From Amylostereum areolatum (lineage: Eukaryota; Basidiomycota; Agaricomycetes; Russulales; Stereaceae): a stretch of DNA of 64,000 bases. Below, one piece after another: positions 23,533 to 35,644 of the stretch. Both the position numbers and the translations under genes were made by a program. The stretch is taken from positions 310,001 through 374,000 of the forward strand of contig SAXG01000033.1 of NCBI GenBank assembly GCA_012932865.1, given 5' to 3'. Each line of letters begins with the position of its first letter. The stretch's first letter is position 1. The notes beneath the pieces were generated by a model that was not told the origin of the DNA, searched no databases, and worked only from the letters and a program-made list of their open reading frames with translations.

Positions 23533-24736
23533 TCGAGTGGGACCGTGGGATGTTTTCTTGCTCTGACTTCGTAGATGTCTGAACGATTGTTTATTTGGCC
23601 TCATTGCTCGATTTCGTGTTTTATATGCTGCGCGGATTTTCGCCTCGTTGCTTTTGATTCACAGCTGTAAGTCTACGAGAAGTTAGCCACAAGGTTTGGG
23701 CTAAGACTGATTTCACCCACGTTTTTATTAGAATTATGATGTATCAATATACCACGATTCGCTTGCTATTCGTCACGTTTGGCCAGACGGTGAGTATAGA
23801 CATCAATCCGCATGTGACCCAGACGCGATCCTTGCGAATTGTCGGGTTCCACGATGTTCGAACACGAGAAGAACGTGATACATTGTGAGGTCAACACCCT
23901 ACGTTCTATAAACAAGAACCGACTTCCGGCGTATGTGCGAAACCTCCAATACTACAAGGCGATCGACGGCGCTTCCTGCGACGCGAGTCATGCCACGCAG
24001 ACACGCGAAGAAGACGAGGACGTACGAAGATGAGGAGTCTCAAAGGCGTCTAAGGTGCTGTCTGGTCGCGAATTTCCGACCTTGGCTGCAGATCCGCACA
24101 TACCCAGGAGGAAAAGCTGAAACGCTTTCTGCACAAACGAAATAGCATAGGCAGTCACAAGTGAACAAGATAAATGGTGATTGCTCACGAACTTGCTCTC
24201 GTTGTAAGCGCGTTGGCTGCCCGTCCAAAAATACACACCATCAGCCGTCCGTCAACCAGCAAAAGACGACCAACGCACACATCTGCCGTACGCGAACTCG
24301 GAAGGCACTCACGCCTTCCTCGCCGTCGATGAGGCTCTCTCCACATTCGCCTCATCAGAATGTCACACCAGCTGTAAAACTGAAAAACCCGCGGGCACGC
24401 TAACGGTCTTGACGAGCACGAAAGTGGCGGGATGCCATTCCTGTCGCGGTGGAGATACTTCGCGCGTACGGTGGTGGCAGTTCGGCGCGCCTTCCAAAGG
24501 GGGCAGTGGTTTGGTCGAGTTTCCGTGAGGTCTTCGGAGGCTTCGTCGCCCCGGCCATACAATTGTGTTGTCCTTGGGGGGAGGAGCCCGGCACGATACT
24601 TCAACAAAACCTACAGACAAGAAATGAAGAGGTCGCCCTCTCACAAGTGCTCCCTGGAGCTCGAAGGAGATGGTCCTATAAACGAGAACGCGTTAAATTC
24701 GGAGTCCCGTCGTTGCATCGCCACATCGTTCGATGC
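23533..24736. other. Intergenic, no confident gene
   Basis: Only short frames on both strands. The left boundary of the HECT-ligase fragment is reached near 24737, where its reading breaks into unrelated sequence. Confidence 0.35.
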
Positions 24737-27700
24737 AGTCCTCGCCGACGCCGCTCTCTTCCGACGTCACAGCGGAACCACCGATGACGTCTTCGATTGC
24801 CTGAAGAATATCCTGTTGTCTCCCAGAACCTCCGAAAACCGACCTCCCACCTCGAGGATTCGACCTGCCTTGCCCTGATGACTGACCTCCGGGGAGTGCT
24901 GGCTCTTCTATGAGAAGCGGGTGTGTTACGTTCTCGACTGGCTGAGCTCCCCGCGGACGTCCTGAAATTTCTATGTCATCATCGCCTACGATGATTATAA
25001 GTGGCATTCGGCTCCGTTAACGAGTATGGGCTCACCATCCGCACGAAGCCTTGGCACGTGCAACCAGCCAGTAATGACGATGTTCCCTCCGGCATGTGTA
25101 CCCATGAAGCCTGGAAGACCCTCGGGAATACCAGGGATAAAGCGGAAGATATCTCCTGGACATTCTTGACTATCAAGCATCCGGAGTTCGGCATCGAGCC
25201 TACGACTGAATGTTAGTCCCATATCATACTAAGAGCCCTTGAGAATATACATACTCATCGTCCGAGCCCATGCCGCCGTCCTCTTCTCCATTCACCTTGG
25301 AAGGTTGGAAGTTCGACTAGCAAATACTTCTGTCAATAGCGCTCGACAAATTTGCATGTATAACGTACCTTCACCTTGGTCGTTATCGCCTTCTTCGTCC
25401 ATCATGTTCACCATCGCCTTGCCAGAAGCCGTCATGTTCTTGTTTAGCAAAACATGTTAGGAAGGGAAAGTGGTAAATGAGGCTTCGTCATCGTCATCTT
25501 CTTCGTCGCCGTCGTCCTCGTCAGCTTCTTCAACATGCGTATGAGCATGCGCTTCCTCCTCTTCCACCAGGTTATCCTTGTCCTCATCCTCGTCTTCGTC
25601 CTGCCATCCCTCCTCCTCATCACCTGATTCACTTATTGCGTCTTCGTCGTCCTCGCCGACGTCGCTCTCTTCCGACGTATCTTCGCTCCCCGTGCCTTCG
25701 CCGAAGTCCATCTCGACGTTTTCGTCCTCCTCGCCTTCATCTTCATCCATGTCTCCATCAGCAAACTGGTCCTCCATCTCCTGTGGGAAGAGTGGTTAGT
25801 CTGCGATGGATTCCACACCAAACCAAGACTTACGCCGCCGAACCTAAAAAGACGTCACAATGTCAGGAGACGCAACGGGAGAACGATAAGTCACTTACAT
25901 CCCAAGCTACGAGTTCCGATAAAGGTCCGGAGTCTCCTCACGGTTGGAGCGATCATCGTCCTCGTCATCTTCGTCCGGCATATTCTCGTCCTCGCCCTTG
26001 ACCTTTGCGTCTTCTGGTCCTTTGGTCTTGTCCGACGCCCGACTCATCTTGATGGCAATCTTGGACCTATAAAGGGGATTATAACACCGAAGAATCATGC
26101 AGGAGAGTGGGGACTTACAGCAACTCGAGCAGCTTTAGGACCGAAGCCACGAGCCCACGAACGTTGGGGGAATTCAAGTCAACTTCTGCCAGTGCGTTGG
26201 CAAGCGTGGCCACGATGTTCTTCTCGAGCATGATCTTCGCTAGATGGGTCGGAACATCCTCCACTGGCTTGCGTGCGTTTGAGCTGACGTTGAAGCGCAC
26301 GGTGAGCAGACGAAGGCACAGATCCGCCAATGCGAGCAGTCGTCCGTATCGTGCGTCGACCGAGTCGGAAGGGTACGGATTTTTGATAGCCCTACTAACG
26401 CCCTCTAGTACGAACTTCCGGACGGAGACGAGCTCAGGCGAAACATCCTTGGAGTCTGGAGTTGTTGCGGTGTCCACGCAGAGCGCTACAATAACAGACA
26501 TGGCCCAATTTCAAAGGTGAATGCGTTTGCGAGAGTCGGGCCCGGACTCTGAGTTCAGCGTGCCAAATGTGATGATCTCCGATAGCAGGAACTGCAAGGC
26601 CACGGGGTAAGCTCGTTGACTTCTTCTTGGACGAGTACGAGAGGAAGTCAACCTTGCACGAGTCGTAAGAGAGGAGGAGCTCTGTCAAGCACTGCATCAA
26701 GAAGCCGCAATAGTAGAGGTCGAGACTATCTTGCGGATGCGCAGTCGCGTCCTTGGGAGTGTCCGCACTTGAACTTGCTTGGGCGCCCGTCAGGATTGAA
26801 ATCCCAGAGCTGCCGGCACCCGAGGCGGCGTTTTCCGTTGCCTGGGACGAGGGGGGGTTGACACTCGTCATTAGCTCTCCGATGAGGAAACGGACCACGC
26901 TCCCAAGGTAATCCGGGGGAGACGAGAGAGAGCCGAGAACGGGTTGATCTACCAACATCGGCGCGTTGAGAAGGGCATCTGGGGAAGGCTCCGACTCTGT
27001 TTTCTTGGTGGCGGCCGCTACATCATCCTTGAGCATGATGTGGTTAGGGACAGAAAATGGCCGATCGAGTCTTGCGAGAGAGTCTGTGACCTCGAGGAAG
27101 GCCTTCGAGTGGCGTAAAGCGCGTGCGTTGCTCGCGTGGACATACGTTGGCACATCTACGACTTTGGAGCGGGGGTGGGAGCTGAACCGCTGGACCTCTT
27201 GACGCATGATGGAGCACACCGTGGAGGGATCCTCTATAACATGGCGAAGGATGATAGCGATGTATGACTGGCTTCCCCCAACGCCTCCGGTAGATGACTT
27301 GAGACTCTGGAGGAGAAGCTGGACGCCACCACGCTTCACGAACTCGAGGGCCATGAAATGATCTCGGGTGATGATTACGAGAAGGTGGAGTGATGAAAGC
27401 AAGTCGTCTCTGGGCAAGCCTGAGACCGAGAAGACGCATGCAGAAATCGAAAAGGACAATGCGAGGCGCGAATGATGTAGGCGCCTCGCTCAACACAAGG
27501 GCTAGAAGTCTGCATCGAACAGCAAGCGGCTGCTCTTGGACATCGTGAGCGTGAGACGAGAACGCCTTGACATCGCGAATCGATAGCTTGATGGATTCTT
27601 TCTGGAAGCCGCCCACACGACCGATGAACGCGTTGTGGACGTCGAAAATTAAAGAGGGGTGCTCGTCGACCAAACGCAAGGCAAGACTGCCAACATCCAC

Positions 27701-28690
27701 ATTCAGGACCTCCCTGCCGGCGTTGAGCTCCTCTCGCCACTGTTCTGCAGTCTTGACAAGCTCCTTGGCCCTTCAGGTTGTGGGTCTGGATCTACGGCTA
27801 TTCCCGTTCCTGCCTTCGTCTCCACCTCTGCCTCCATTTCTGCCTCTGCGGGAGCAGGATCCTCTGTTGAAGTTGGTTCAACATCCGGGATAACGGCATC
27901 ATATACCGCCTCGGCCGTCGCTTCAGGGGCCGGTGTGTTGTCGCCGCTTGCAGCTGGCGTATCCTCATACATCGTGGTATCAACTGTGGGCTCGGCAGCC
28001 GGTCGAGAGGGTTGGTGAAAGCGGAAGGGGTTCGCGAGAAGGAGCTCCGTCGCCGCATTGACGTGATTCTGCGTCCGAGTGAGAGCGCGCTCCACTGCCC
28101 ATCTCAGCCACTTGCTGGATGCGAGACTCGTTCGGTACGTGAGGCCAGAACGACCAGCCACCACCGACTGGCGTTGGCTCCGCGGCAATATCCGTTTGAC
28201 CCTCTTCTCCTTCGCCGCCGACTATCTCCAAGATGACTTGAACCACCGATCGGATTAAACCACTTGGTGCCGATACAAGCCAGGATGCAGTCCATGGATC
28301 ACGAATGAGAGGTAAGATGGCCAGACGGTGTTTGACCAGGAAGTTGTGTGGCTCGAAATAGTCCGGGTCGCCCTCCTTCTTCTCTCTGTTGATCAAAAGG
28401 GTGGTCTGTGGAGACTCGAAGATAGGCTTCGTCGAGCCCACAGGGTGAAGGAAGTGGAGGGCAACCTTGATACTGCCGAAAGCATTGCTGATATCGTGGG
28501 TAAGCGTCTCTGGACGCTCGGATTCCTTGATGTTGTTGACCTCCTCGACGATGGCCATGAAACGGCGGCAGACGAAAATCAGGGCGTTCATGCCTCCGTT
28601 GCGATAAAACGAGATGGCATGCAACGTGGCGGACGTGGAGCGTTCCGCTCATCCTTCGGACAGAACACCAGAAAACATGGCCTCCGGCAT
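24737..28690 (-). pseudogene. Fragment of a Tom1/HUWE1-type HECT ubiquitin ligase gene, HECT domain absent
   Basis: Pieces in the right order for a Tom1/HUWE1 homolog are seen: FEPHNFLVKHRLAILPLIRD and neighbouring sequence (DUF913 region) at 28.2-28.6 kb; a UBA domain (ESRIQQVAEMG / AVERALTRTQNHVNAA) at about 28.1 kb; long armadillo-like stretches at 26.1-27.7 kb; a very acidic segment at 25.46-25.78 kb; and DIEISGRPRG with DILQAIEDVIGG at 24.75-25.0 kb. The frame is broken inside the UBA (about 28090), near 27400 and near 26610. The N-terminal DUF908 region is missing on one side and the HECT catalytic domain on the other. Introns are still recognisable. It is a decaying internal fragment of a gene normally over 10 kb long. 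Confidence 0.8.
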
Positions 28691-28699
28691 CTGCTCTTG

Positions 28700-29027
28700 A
28701 TTACACCCGGGTTCTCCTATTTCCCCGCTTCGCAAGCTCGATGTATTGTTGATAGGCTTGGTAGGCGGCCTCGACGAGGTCGTCCTTCTTGCCGGAGAGG
28801 ATGGGACCAGGAATGCCATCGTTGAACCCGGAGTTTGCTGTGCACTAGCGTCGGCAGGTAGGCAGAAAGTGAAGGGGAACAAGCTTACCCAGCCAACGTG
28901 CGCAGAGCTTCGCGGTACAATCCATGGCCATGGCCGCCTCGTGCGAGCCGTAATCCCTCACGATAACCCCGAACACCGACTTCTTCTTCCCAGCGCCGAC
29001 CGTCGCCTTGTCCATAACTCCACACAA
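28700..29027 (-). other. Unidentified two-exon coding fragment
   Basis: From the ATG at 29027 the frame reads KKKSVFGVIVRDYGSHEAAM, crosses an intron (GTAAGC near 28895 to GCACAG near 28848) and continues as FNDGIPGPILSGKKDDLVEA and AYQAYQQYIELAKRG before running into the HECT-ligase fragment. The splice joins in frame and the sequence looks like the C-terminal part of a globular enzyme-like protein. The family was not recognised. It may have been fused to the HECT fragment by rearrangement. Confidence 0.35.
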
Positions 29028-29768
29028 GATGGCTGCTCGGAAAGTTGAACGTCTGATCTACACGGCTTCGCACGAGGCTCCTCGCACGAGCGCGGTTAAC
29101 CCTGTGGACTGATTTTGCCCTGATATATCAGAGGCGCGCGCATCAGGAATCTCATGCAGAAAGGAGGAAAAGAAAAGGACGCACGACAGGAGTTCCGACG
29201 CACAGTAACAGTGCATGCTGCGGCTCGGTTGATTGGTAGATTTCATGGCGCATAGCGTTCTGCGAGTAGACGCCTGCATGCACGACTAAATGTCAACGCT
29301 GGTTTAAGAAGAGGATATACGGACGTACAAGTTGGAGAGACTTTACAGCGCGCTGCAGACTTCTTTCGCGATCGACTCGTCGTCCTTATCCCCGCCCTGA
29401 ACTGGCGTGGCTTTTCAATGGCTCGAATCTGGACATCATGAGCCCAGATGGGTGATGGACACTGACATGACGAGGGCGACGAAGGTGCCTAAAAACTGTC
29501 TGAAGGTTTAAAGGTTTAGATAACAAGACGCGACACGCACCGACAGAATGTTATTCCACTGGTTCTTTCCGATGAATTTGATCATAGTCCCGTCATGAAT
29601 GAGCTGTACGAAGGGAGATGCGAGAGATGCACCAAGAGAAATGCGTGAAGTGAATTGACTACAAGCCAGACTGAATTCGGAGCACGTGACCTTGCTGAGA
29701 ATTCGGAAGCGAAAGCCTTATTAAGCAATTGTCTCTGACCAGCTGGCCTCCTTGGAACCCACTCCACC
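29028..29768. other. Unresolved short coding-like pieces
   Basis: On the minus strand an ATG at 29585 opens MIKFIGKNQWNNIL, followed after a GTGCGT...GACAG intron by a hydrophobic FLGTFVALVMS segment; farther on a different frame reads GGDKDDESIAKEVCSAL and stops. These could be exons of one small membrane protein, but a complete chain was not found. Confidence 0.2.
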
Positions 29769-30133
29769 GTGCACGACTGCTGGGTTACCGTCGGCGACGA
29801 CAGTGGCAAACGACATCGCTTCCTCGTCTCTTGCACTCTCCGCCCTCAAACTACGATCAACTACGCCATCCAGTCACGCTTTCCTGAACTTCCTCCGTGG
29901 TCTGGGGAGGTTGTCGTTATGGCTATCGGGACGAAGAATCGGGTGGTGGGTTTGAGAGGGCGCGCTCAAGTCGCTCTGGCCGATGCTGCCGTGCGGATGT
30001 GCGTCTGTTCCCCCTCTTTCCTCACGGCGCATCTCAAATTTGACGCGATTCTAGGTTTCTTTTACGCGTGCAGACCGACCTCTCCACCGTGGAAGGCCTC
30101 AACTGGCCTCTCGACATCCCAACGGACATATGA
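29769..30133 (+). CDS. Small unidentified ORF, two exons, start not found
   Basis: An open frame through 29769-29998 joins 30055-30133 across a 56-nt intron (GTGCGT...TTCTAG) in phase 2. The product ends FLLRVQTDLSTVEGLNWP and about ten more residues. Both halves look coding, and the splice removes frame breaks. No ATG precedes it in frame within the exon (29769 is GTG), so an upstream exon or a lost start is likely. The family was not recognised. Confidence 0.35.
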
Positions 30134-30662
30134 TCACGATGTGGCTCGCGTCTCTTTCCCCTTACGTCGAGCTACGAGTAGACACAATGGATCCTTTCGT
30201 TTGTATCGTTCACGCACGCTCGAGGAGCGACGACCGTAGTAAATGAACTCTGTTTATACCTCCGACCTAAGATCATGCAAGCGAATGTGGGGTCATGCGT
30301 AGATTGAGGCGGGTAGATGAGCATGTGCATAGGAGATGGAGGTAGGTAGATAGGTGCACGAGGGAACGATGTAGGCAACTCGGATACAGTGTGCATTTCA
30401 TGACACAGCTCGGCCGTGCCGATGCGAGTCGAAAGCAATGGAGGAAGAAAACAGAAGGGAAGGGTTTAAATAGATAACCCACAAGGCCATCCTCAGTGTA
30501 TGGCACCTGCATCGAGCCCACCCAGTCACAACGGTATCGTCCCTCTTGTCATCCACGCCATCCACCATGCCTCCGTAACATCTTCCACGCAGGGCATCTT
30601 CCGCCGCCGCCACGGCGGCTACAGCTTGAAGCGCACAGATGGGAACGTGACGAGATCCAGAT

Positions 30663-32072
30663 CGGAACAACAGTATAGGAAGCACTTCTATGAGGCCGAA
30701 GGCTTTGGCTCCGTGTCGCCTGCCGGATTCTCGAAGATGCGTGACGGCGAGGCCCTCGTGAACCGGAAGGGACCAACGGGGCGACCACGTCCACGACGAT
30801 TTGTACCTGACAAGGGGAACGCGCGCGGAAGTGTCCGCAGAAGTGTCGGATCCAGGATCGAGGCTACACGACTGTTGGCACCAGAGAAAGACGGCAAAGA
30901 GCAGATACGGCACGTACGTTTGTCCTGTGGGAGTCACGATCCTGCAAGAGGGATGAAATGGCGACTTGGAAATGCTGGCCGAATCGACGAGGGTACAAGC
31001 GCAAACGGATGGTCTGCCGGAGCCTGTGGGGATCACCGTGAGGACGAGAGGAGAAAGAAATTGAAGATAAAGAGGAAAAGAAAGATATTGCACCAGGTCG
31101 ACGACGGGGGCCAGCACCACTCGACGCACGCCAACACAGAATTCATAAGAAAGCCATGCGACGCGCGACCTGCATGCGCGCGGCACACGACCGAGGTCGC
31201 ATGCCAGCGAGCACACACACTTGAGAGTGGTGGGGCGAGGGCGGGAGCAGGGACGAAAGAAGGTGGCGACGACGTACGAGGACGGCAAGGACGACGAGGT
31301 CAAACAGCAGTGGCAGCGGTTTGGGCGACGGCGGCGACGGTCACGGTCCTCGTTTGCGAGGCGAGAATCCTGGCCGAACGTTTGCGCTTGTGCCCCCGAC
31401 GAGATGGTCGTCCGGAGCCTGTGGGGGTCACCGCGAGGACGAGAGGAGAAGAAGAAGAAATTGAAGATAAAGAGGAAAAGAAAGATATTGCACCAGGTCG
31501 ACGACGGGGGCCAGCACCATTCGACGCACGCCGACACGGAATTCATAAGAAAGCCATGCGACGCGCGACCTGCATGCGCGCGGCACACGACCGAGGTCGC
31601 ATGCCAGCGAGCACACACACTTGAAAGTGGTGGGGCGAGGGCGGGAGCAGGGACGAAAGAAGGTACTTAGCGACGACCGAGGACAGGAGATTCCCACGCG
31701 CCATGCCGGCGGTGGTCTAAACCGGAGATCCCCGCGCGCTGGCGCAGGCGCAGGCGCACTGGCAGTGGCAATCGCTTCTCGTCATCGTCGTCCTCGACCT
31801 CGAGCATCGGTCCCACGGCACATCCGACACCGCGAATTGCGGCTTTCGCGACAGCTCCCAGGCAGAGAGCCGCATGCCTGCGCGAGCTCGCCTGCCTTTG
31901 CGTTAGCTATTCGTAGTCGGTCGACTCGGTCGCCGTCGTGGTTCCTATCTGGCTCTTCTCCACTTTTCCTTCCGCCCCTCGTCATCAGAAAATTGGACGT
32001 TTTCCTCTCACCACATGTCGCATTGTGCGGTCCAGGTTAGTCTTAGTCCAGGGTCTTCCTCAGCCGCACTTA
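30663..32072 (-). repeat. 1.4-kb dispersed repeat, copy 1
   Basis: Nearly identical, in inverted orientation, to 55303-56722; for example a 149-codon frame is unchanged between the two copies. It contains two direct internal units about 400 bp apart (near 31198 and 31598 here), each with GAATTC plus the CATGCCAGCGAGCACACAC motif. No transposase or reverse transcriptase is visible and no terminal repeats or target duplications were found. Long frames across it (e.g. 30500-31624) are open on both strands and consist of Arg/Ala/Gly-rich sequence, so they are not called as genes. The HMG-box gene follows directly. Confidence 0.85.
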
Positions 32073-32470
32073 GATTCGGACGCCAATGCTCATCATCCCC
32101 CAGGTCTTTTCTACGCACGTCAACGACGACGTATCATCTCCTGTCGACCGTTCCGTCGCCTATTTCTCTCAAGTTCTGCTCGCTGGGCTGCTGGGCATCG
32201 GCGGCGCACGTTCAGTGCTCAAACCACGGGAGAAGAAGTCTGCAGAGGCGGAAAGGCCGAAGAAGCAACCGCCGCTGTCAATGTCTGCGCGTCCGACGGC
32301 CTGAAAAATCGACTCGTGACTGTCCAGGGACGGTGTCGGTGCACAATCGAATGTGACAAGAACGACGGCGGGACACTCGGCCGCGCCTCGTGTCCACGAA
32401 GTGATTATAGCGAGTGGTAAGTGTCTGAACACGCTGCCGCTCGTCGAGCTCAACAACGCCGCCGCGGTCG

Positions 32471-32477
32471 TATAAAA
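32471..32477 (+). promoter_or_regulatory. TATA box of the HMG-box gene
   Basis: TATAAAA lies 56 nt upstream of the ATG at 32527. The upstream in-frame ATG at 32489 is only 18 nt from the TATA box and would fall before the expected transcription start, which is a reason to prefer 32527. Confidence 0.6.
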
Positions 32478-32526
32478 AGCAGCCCATAATGCCCCCAACT
32501 GGCACCCACATTCGCTCAAGAACGAC

Positions 32527-33985
32527 ATGGCCGACCTCTACTATCCCATGGGCCTCTACGACCCTCACAACGGTACGCACACTCCCTTATCACACCCACG
32601 CCTCAAGGCAGATCCTGATCTCCCCCCCCTTCACAGATCCCCTGCTCACCACGTTCACGGCGTGGTCATCCCAACCCTTGCAGTCATCCTGTCCCCCCGC
32701 CGGTCTTGGCCGGGACCAGTCCAAATGCGAGACAAGCACCCCGGATTTCTCTATCGATCTCGTGTCCCCCCCCGGTCTCTTCCGCGCGAGCCCCCCGACG
32801 CTTGACTCTTCCGTGCTCCCGCCTTGCGCGCCCAGCGACCCTTTCGACACTGACGGCGCTCGCGCTCGCTCTCTCCCCGGTCCCATACTAACTTCCAAAA
32901 ACCAGGTCTTAGACCACGGCGCCCCTCCCGCCCATGTCCCGCGCCCTTCCAATTCTTTCATCCTCTTCCGCACAGAACTCTCGTCACGGTATCGAGACAC
33001 CGTCAACTGCAGCAACCGCGACTTCAGCCGGTTTGCCTCCGGCGTATGGCGCTCGCTGTCGGACAAGGCCAAGGGAGCGTACAAGGAACGGGCCAAAGCG
33101 GCCAAAGCTGAACACGCTCGAAGACATCCCAACTACCGCTACTCGCCCAAACGACGCTCGAAGACGGGACAAAAATGCGACGATGCCTCGAAAGATACCT
33201 CCGGTGTGCAGGGCCTCCAGCTCGTCGAGCTTGTGACGCGAGAAGTCGAGGTCGCGAACGCGGGCCAGGGCGGTGACAGCGACGCCTTTCCCTCCGCTCT
33301 CACTGTGGAAAATAGTGCTCTACCCGTTAATGCGACAACCCCCTCCTCTTCTTTTTGTTCTTCGCCCTCTCCGCCCTCTCCGCCCTCTCCGCCCTCTCCA
33401 CCCTCTCCACCCTCTTTCCTCGCCCCTTCTTCCCCGTCCTGCCCCATATCCCCACCGTCCGTCTCTTCGCCGCCCGTTCCCCTCTCCCCCTGTGCCGCCG
33501 CCGAACCTTCTTCGCCGCCTTCCGAAGTGACTGCCTGCGATTCCCAGTGGGAGGCCTTCATCGCTGGACTCGCTGGCCAATACCATGACCAACGCGACGC
33601 CGCGTGGACGTCCGCTCCCATCCCGCTCTCGCACCAGTCGCCTGGGTCCCCTGCCAACGAGCTGATCGAGCCGTACGACATCGACTGGGAGAAGGTCATG
33701 GCGGAGATCATGGCGGGCCCTCCCGACACATCGTATACTGTCCAGCCGCCGCTTACCGCCAATGGCGCGGACGCTCCTCCCCTGCCCGTCGATGCACCCG
33801 CCGAGCATCCGTCTTTCCCACTTCTCCCACTCGGAAGCACGGAGCTCGATTCTTCCGACTTTTGGTCCAGCGCGCTGTACCCCTCAGCCTTAAACGAATC
33901 GTTCGACGCCGTCCCGAGAAGCGCGAAAGTCGGCTCTCTCTTTGAAGACTTGTCTTGGACCGAGTTTCTCGCCCTTTTCGATTGA
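32527..33985 (+). CDS. HMG-box transcription factor (464 aa)
   Basis: Exons 32527-32572 and 32637-33985 are joined by a 64-nt intron (GTACGC donor, CTGAT branch, CACAG acceptor), giving 1395 nt. The HMG box spans about residues 118-189: RPSNSFILFRTELSSRY near its start and HPNYRYSPKRR at its end, the pattern of fungal MATA_HMG/SOX-type DNA-binding domains. Such proteins act in the nucleus, often in mating or development. A Pro/Ser-rich stretch of PSPP repeats (about 33360-33415) and acidic C-terminal sequence (IDWEKVMAEIM, LSWTEFLALFD) follow, possibly an activation region. A perfect TACTAAC branch motif plus CCAG lies at 32888-32905 inside the frame, so an additional or alternative intron is possible. 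The 3' third is partly duplicated just downstream. Confidence 0.85.
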
Positions 33986-34254
33986 TTGGGGCCGTTGCCA
34001 TTGCATATGTCCCTTTTTTCCGTCCCGTCTTATTCTTCTGTGCTTCCTGTTCCTTTACGTATTACCCTTTCTTCCCAGCCATCGCCCTCCCCCGATTGAA
34101 TGCGGCTGCCCGTACTCACCGTGATGTATCAGTGTCTGTATATATGGGCCTCCATTCGCCTTGTATTCTTTACCATTCATACGCGTTTCAATCCATGCCC
34201 CCTTCCATACTATCGTGCATAAGACGACGTGACCTCGTGCTCCCCCCTGTCTCC

Positions 34255-34580
34255 CCATGCATGAACTGCTGCAGCCTCACAACATCGACTGGGAGAAGGT
34301 CCTGACGGGTACTCCCAATATTTATATCGCCCACTGTCCAACCCGCCGCCGCCTGACCCTCCATCGCCCCTCGAGGCATCCGCCGAGTATTCTACTTTTC
34401 CTTTTCAACCCTTTGGCCTCGGAGGTGCAGACCTGGATTCCTGCGGATTTCTGATCGAGCGCGCTGGAACCTCCAGCCTCGGATCAGTCGCCCTACGCCG
34501 TCGCGAGGAGCGTGAACGACGGTTCTCTCTCTCACGATTTGGCCTGGACAGATTTCCGAGCCCTTTTCCAGACCCACATC
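34255..34580 (+). pseudogene. Partial tandem duplicate of the HMG-box gene 3' end
   Basis: HELLQPHNIDWEKVLTG matches NELIEPYDIDWEKVMAE of the gene upstream, and the end (SLSHDLAWTDFRALF) matches its C-terminus (SLFEDLSWTEFLALF). In between are frameshifts and a TGA where the parent has the Trp of DFWSSAL. The HMG box is absent. It is a non-functional partial duplicate lying 270 bp beyond the parent stop codon. Confidence 0.75.
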
Positions 34581-34585
34581 TCATG

Positions 34586-35048
34586 CTCCGAGTCGAGTAC
34601 CCGCCACACGCTCGTCTATGTTGTTCGCATAGTCTGTTTCAGTCCCCCTCCGCCAATACATATCTACATTACCGAAATTCCCCTTGTCTGAACCCCCGCA
34701 CTAACTGTACACCCGACAGGTACACCGTCTAGGCGATGAGTACAACCAAACCTCCGGGAGGGCTTTGAACTTACAAGATAACGTCGTGATGGAGCGTAAG
34801 GAACGAAGGATAACTCGCGACGACAGTCCTTAGGAATACGAGTTGTATGTGCAGAAAGTGTCTGCGTAAACAACCGGGTTTCTATACTTCGTAAGGAATG
34901 CACATTGCGGGTAGGTCAAGGCTGTGAGTATGCTAATAGTAGCAAGTAAACCATAAGAGATACAAACTGAATTGTCGCCGAAGCACGTCCTCTGGGCCAA
35001 CACCTCGCAGTGACATGTGAATGCAGAAATGGAGAAAAACTCTGGCCT
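34586..35048. other. Intergenic
   Basis: No gene. The left part follows the HMG duplicate; the right part resembles the remainder of the RING gene's 3' exon only weakly. Confidence 0.35.
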
Positions 35049-35644
35049 TCAGTTGATCTTGAAGTATACGCAGTAGATGTAGTGGCAAGGAGAGATCCTG
35101 AAGAGGGCGGCCATTAATGATCGGAGGGGGAAAAGAAAAGCACAACTCACATAAAAAGCCCAGCAGCGTCTTCGTAGCTTTGGTGACAGGCTCCGCAAGA
35201 GATCGAAAATTTGTGCGCCTGTATGCAGACAGATAAGGTCAAACCGCTATACGCAAGGTTAATGTTGGCCTGATCCACCTCTGCGTCCACGTTCGTGCAG
35301 GACCCTGCCAAGTCGTCGATACGAGATGCCTTTTGCTCGCGCTGTAAACGCAGCATTTCTCCATGAACTGCCCGCGCTCTCGCATTCTACAGTGAGACAA
35401 GAGGGGTTTGAAACCGTGCATAAGACGGCATGGGCTGACGATCACGAACCTCGGATACAAGAGCCAGAGGGGTCTGTAAGCTGTTGCATGCCACGGCTGT
35501 CGAAGTTGTCTGGGTCACAGTACCCGCTGTGATAGTGGAAAGAGTAGTGGTGGCTGGATTATCAGTGCTCTGGGAAGATATCGCCACGGTGGTCGGAAAA
35601 GTACAGGTAAGAAAGGCGAGGAGCGTGATGAATTTCGGAAACAT
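35049..35644 (-). pseudogene. Broken duplicate of the RING-finger gene at 61691
   Basis: Exon 1 (35644-35450, 195 nt) and exon 2 (from 35385) have the same lengths and splice sites as the intact gene at 61691-62612. They keep TAGTVTQTTSTAVACNSLQ and FSISCGACHQSYEDAAGLF nearly unchanged. In exon 3, 14 nt are missing after the CHYIYC stretch, so the frame ends at a TGA (35051-35049) and the second half of the RING is lost. The first 25 residues differ from the intact gene and look like a signal peptide (MFPKFITLLAFLTCTFPTTV). Expression of a short secreted fragment cannot be excluded. Confidence 0.7.

Noticed and set aside
30500..31624. 374-codon plus-strand and 406-codon minus-strand frames
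   Set aside because: Both run through the 1.4-kb repeat, overlap on opposite strands, recur in the second copy and show no domain.
33139..33840. 233-codon minus-strand frame with Gly/Glu repeats
   Set aside because: Antisense of the Pro/Ser-rich part of the HMG-box gene.
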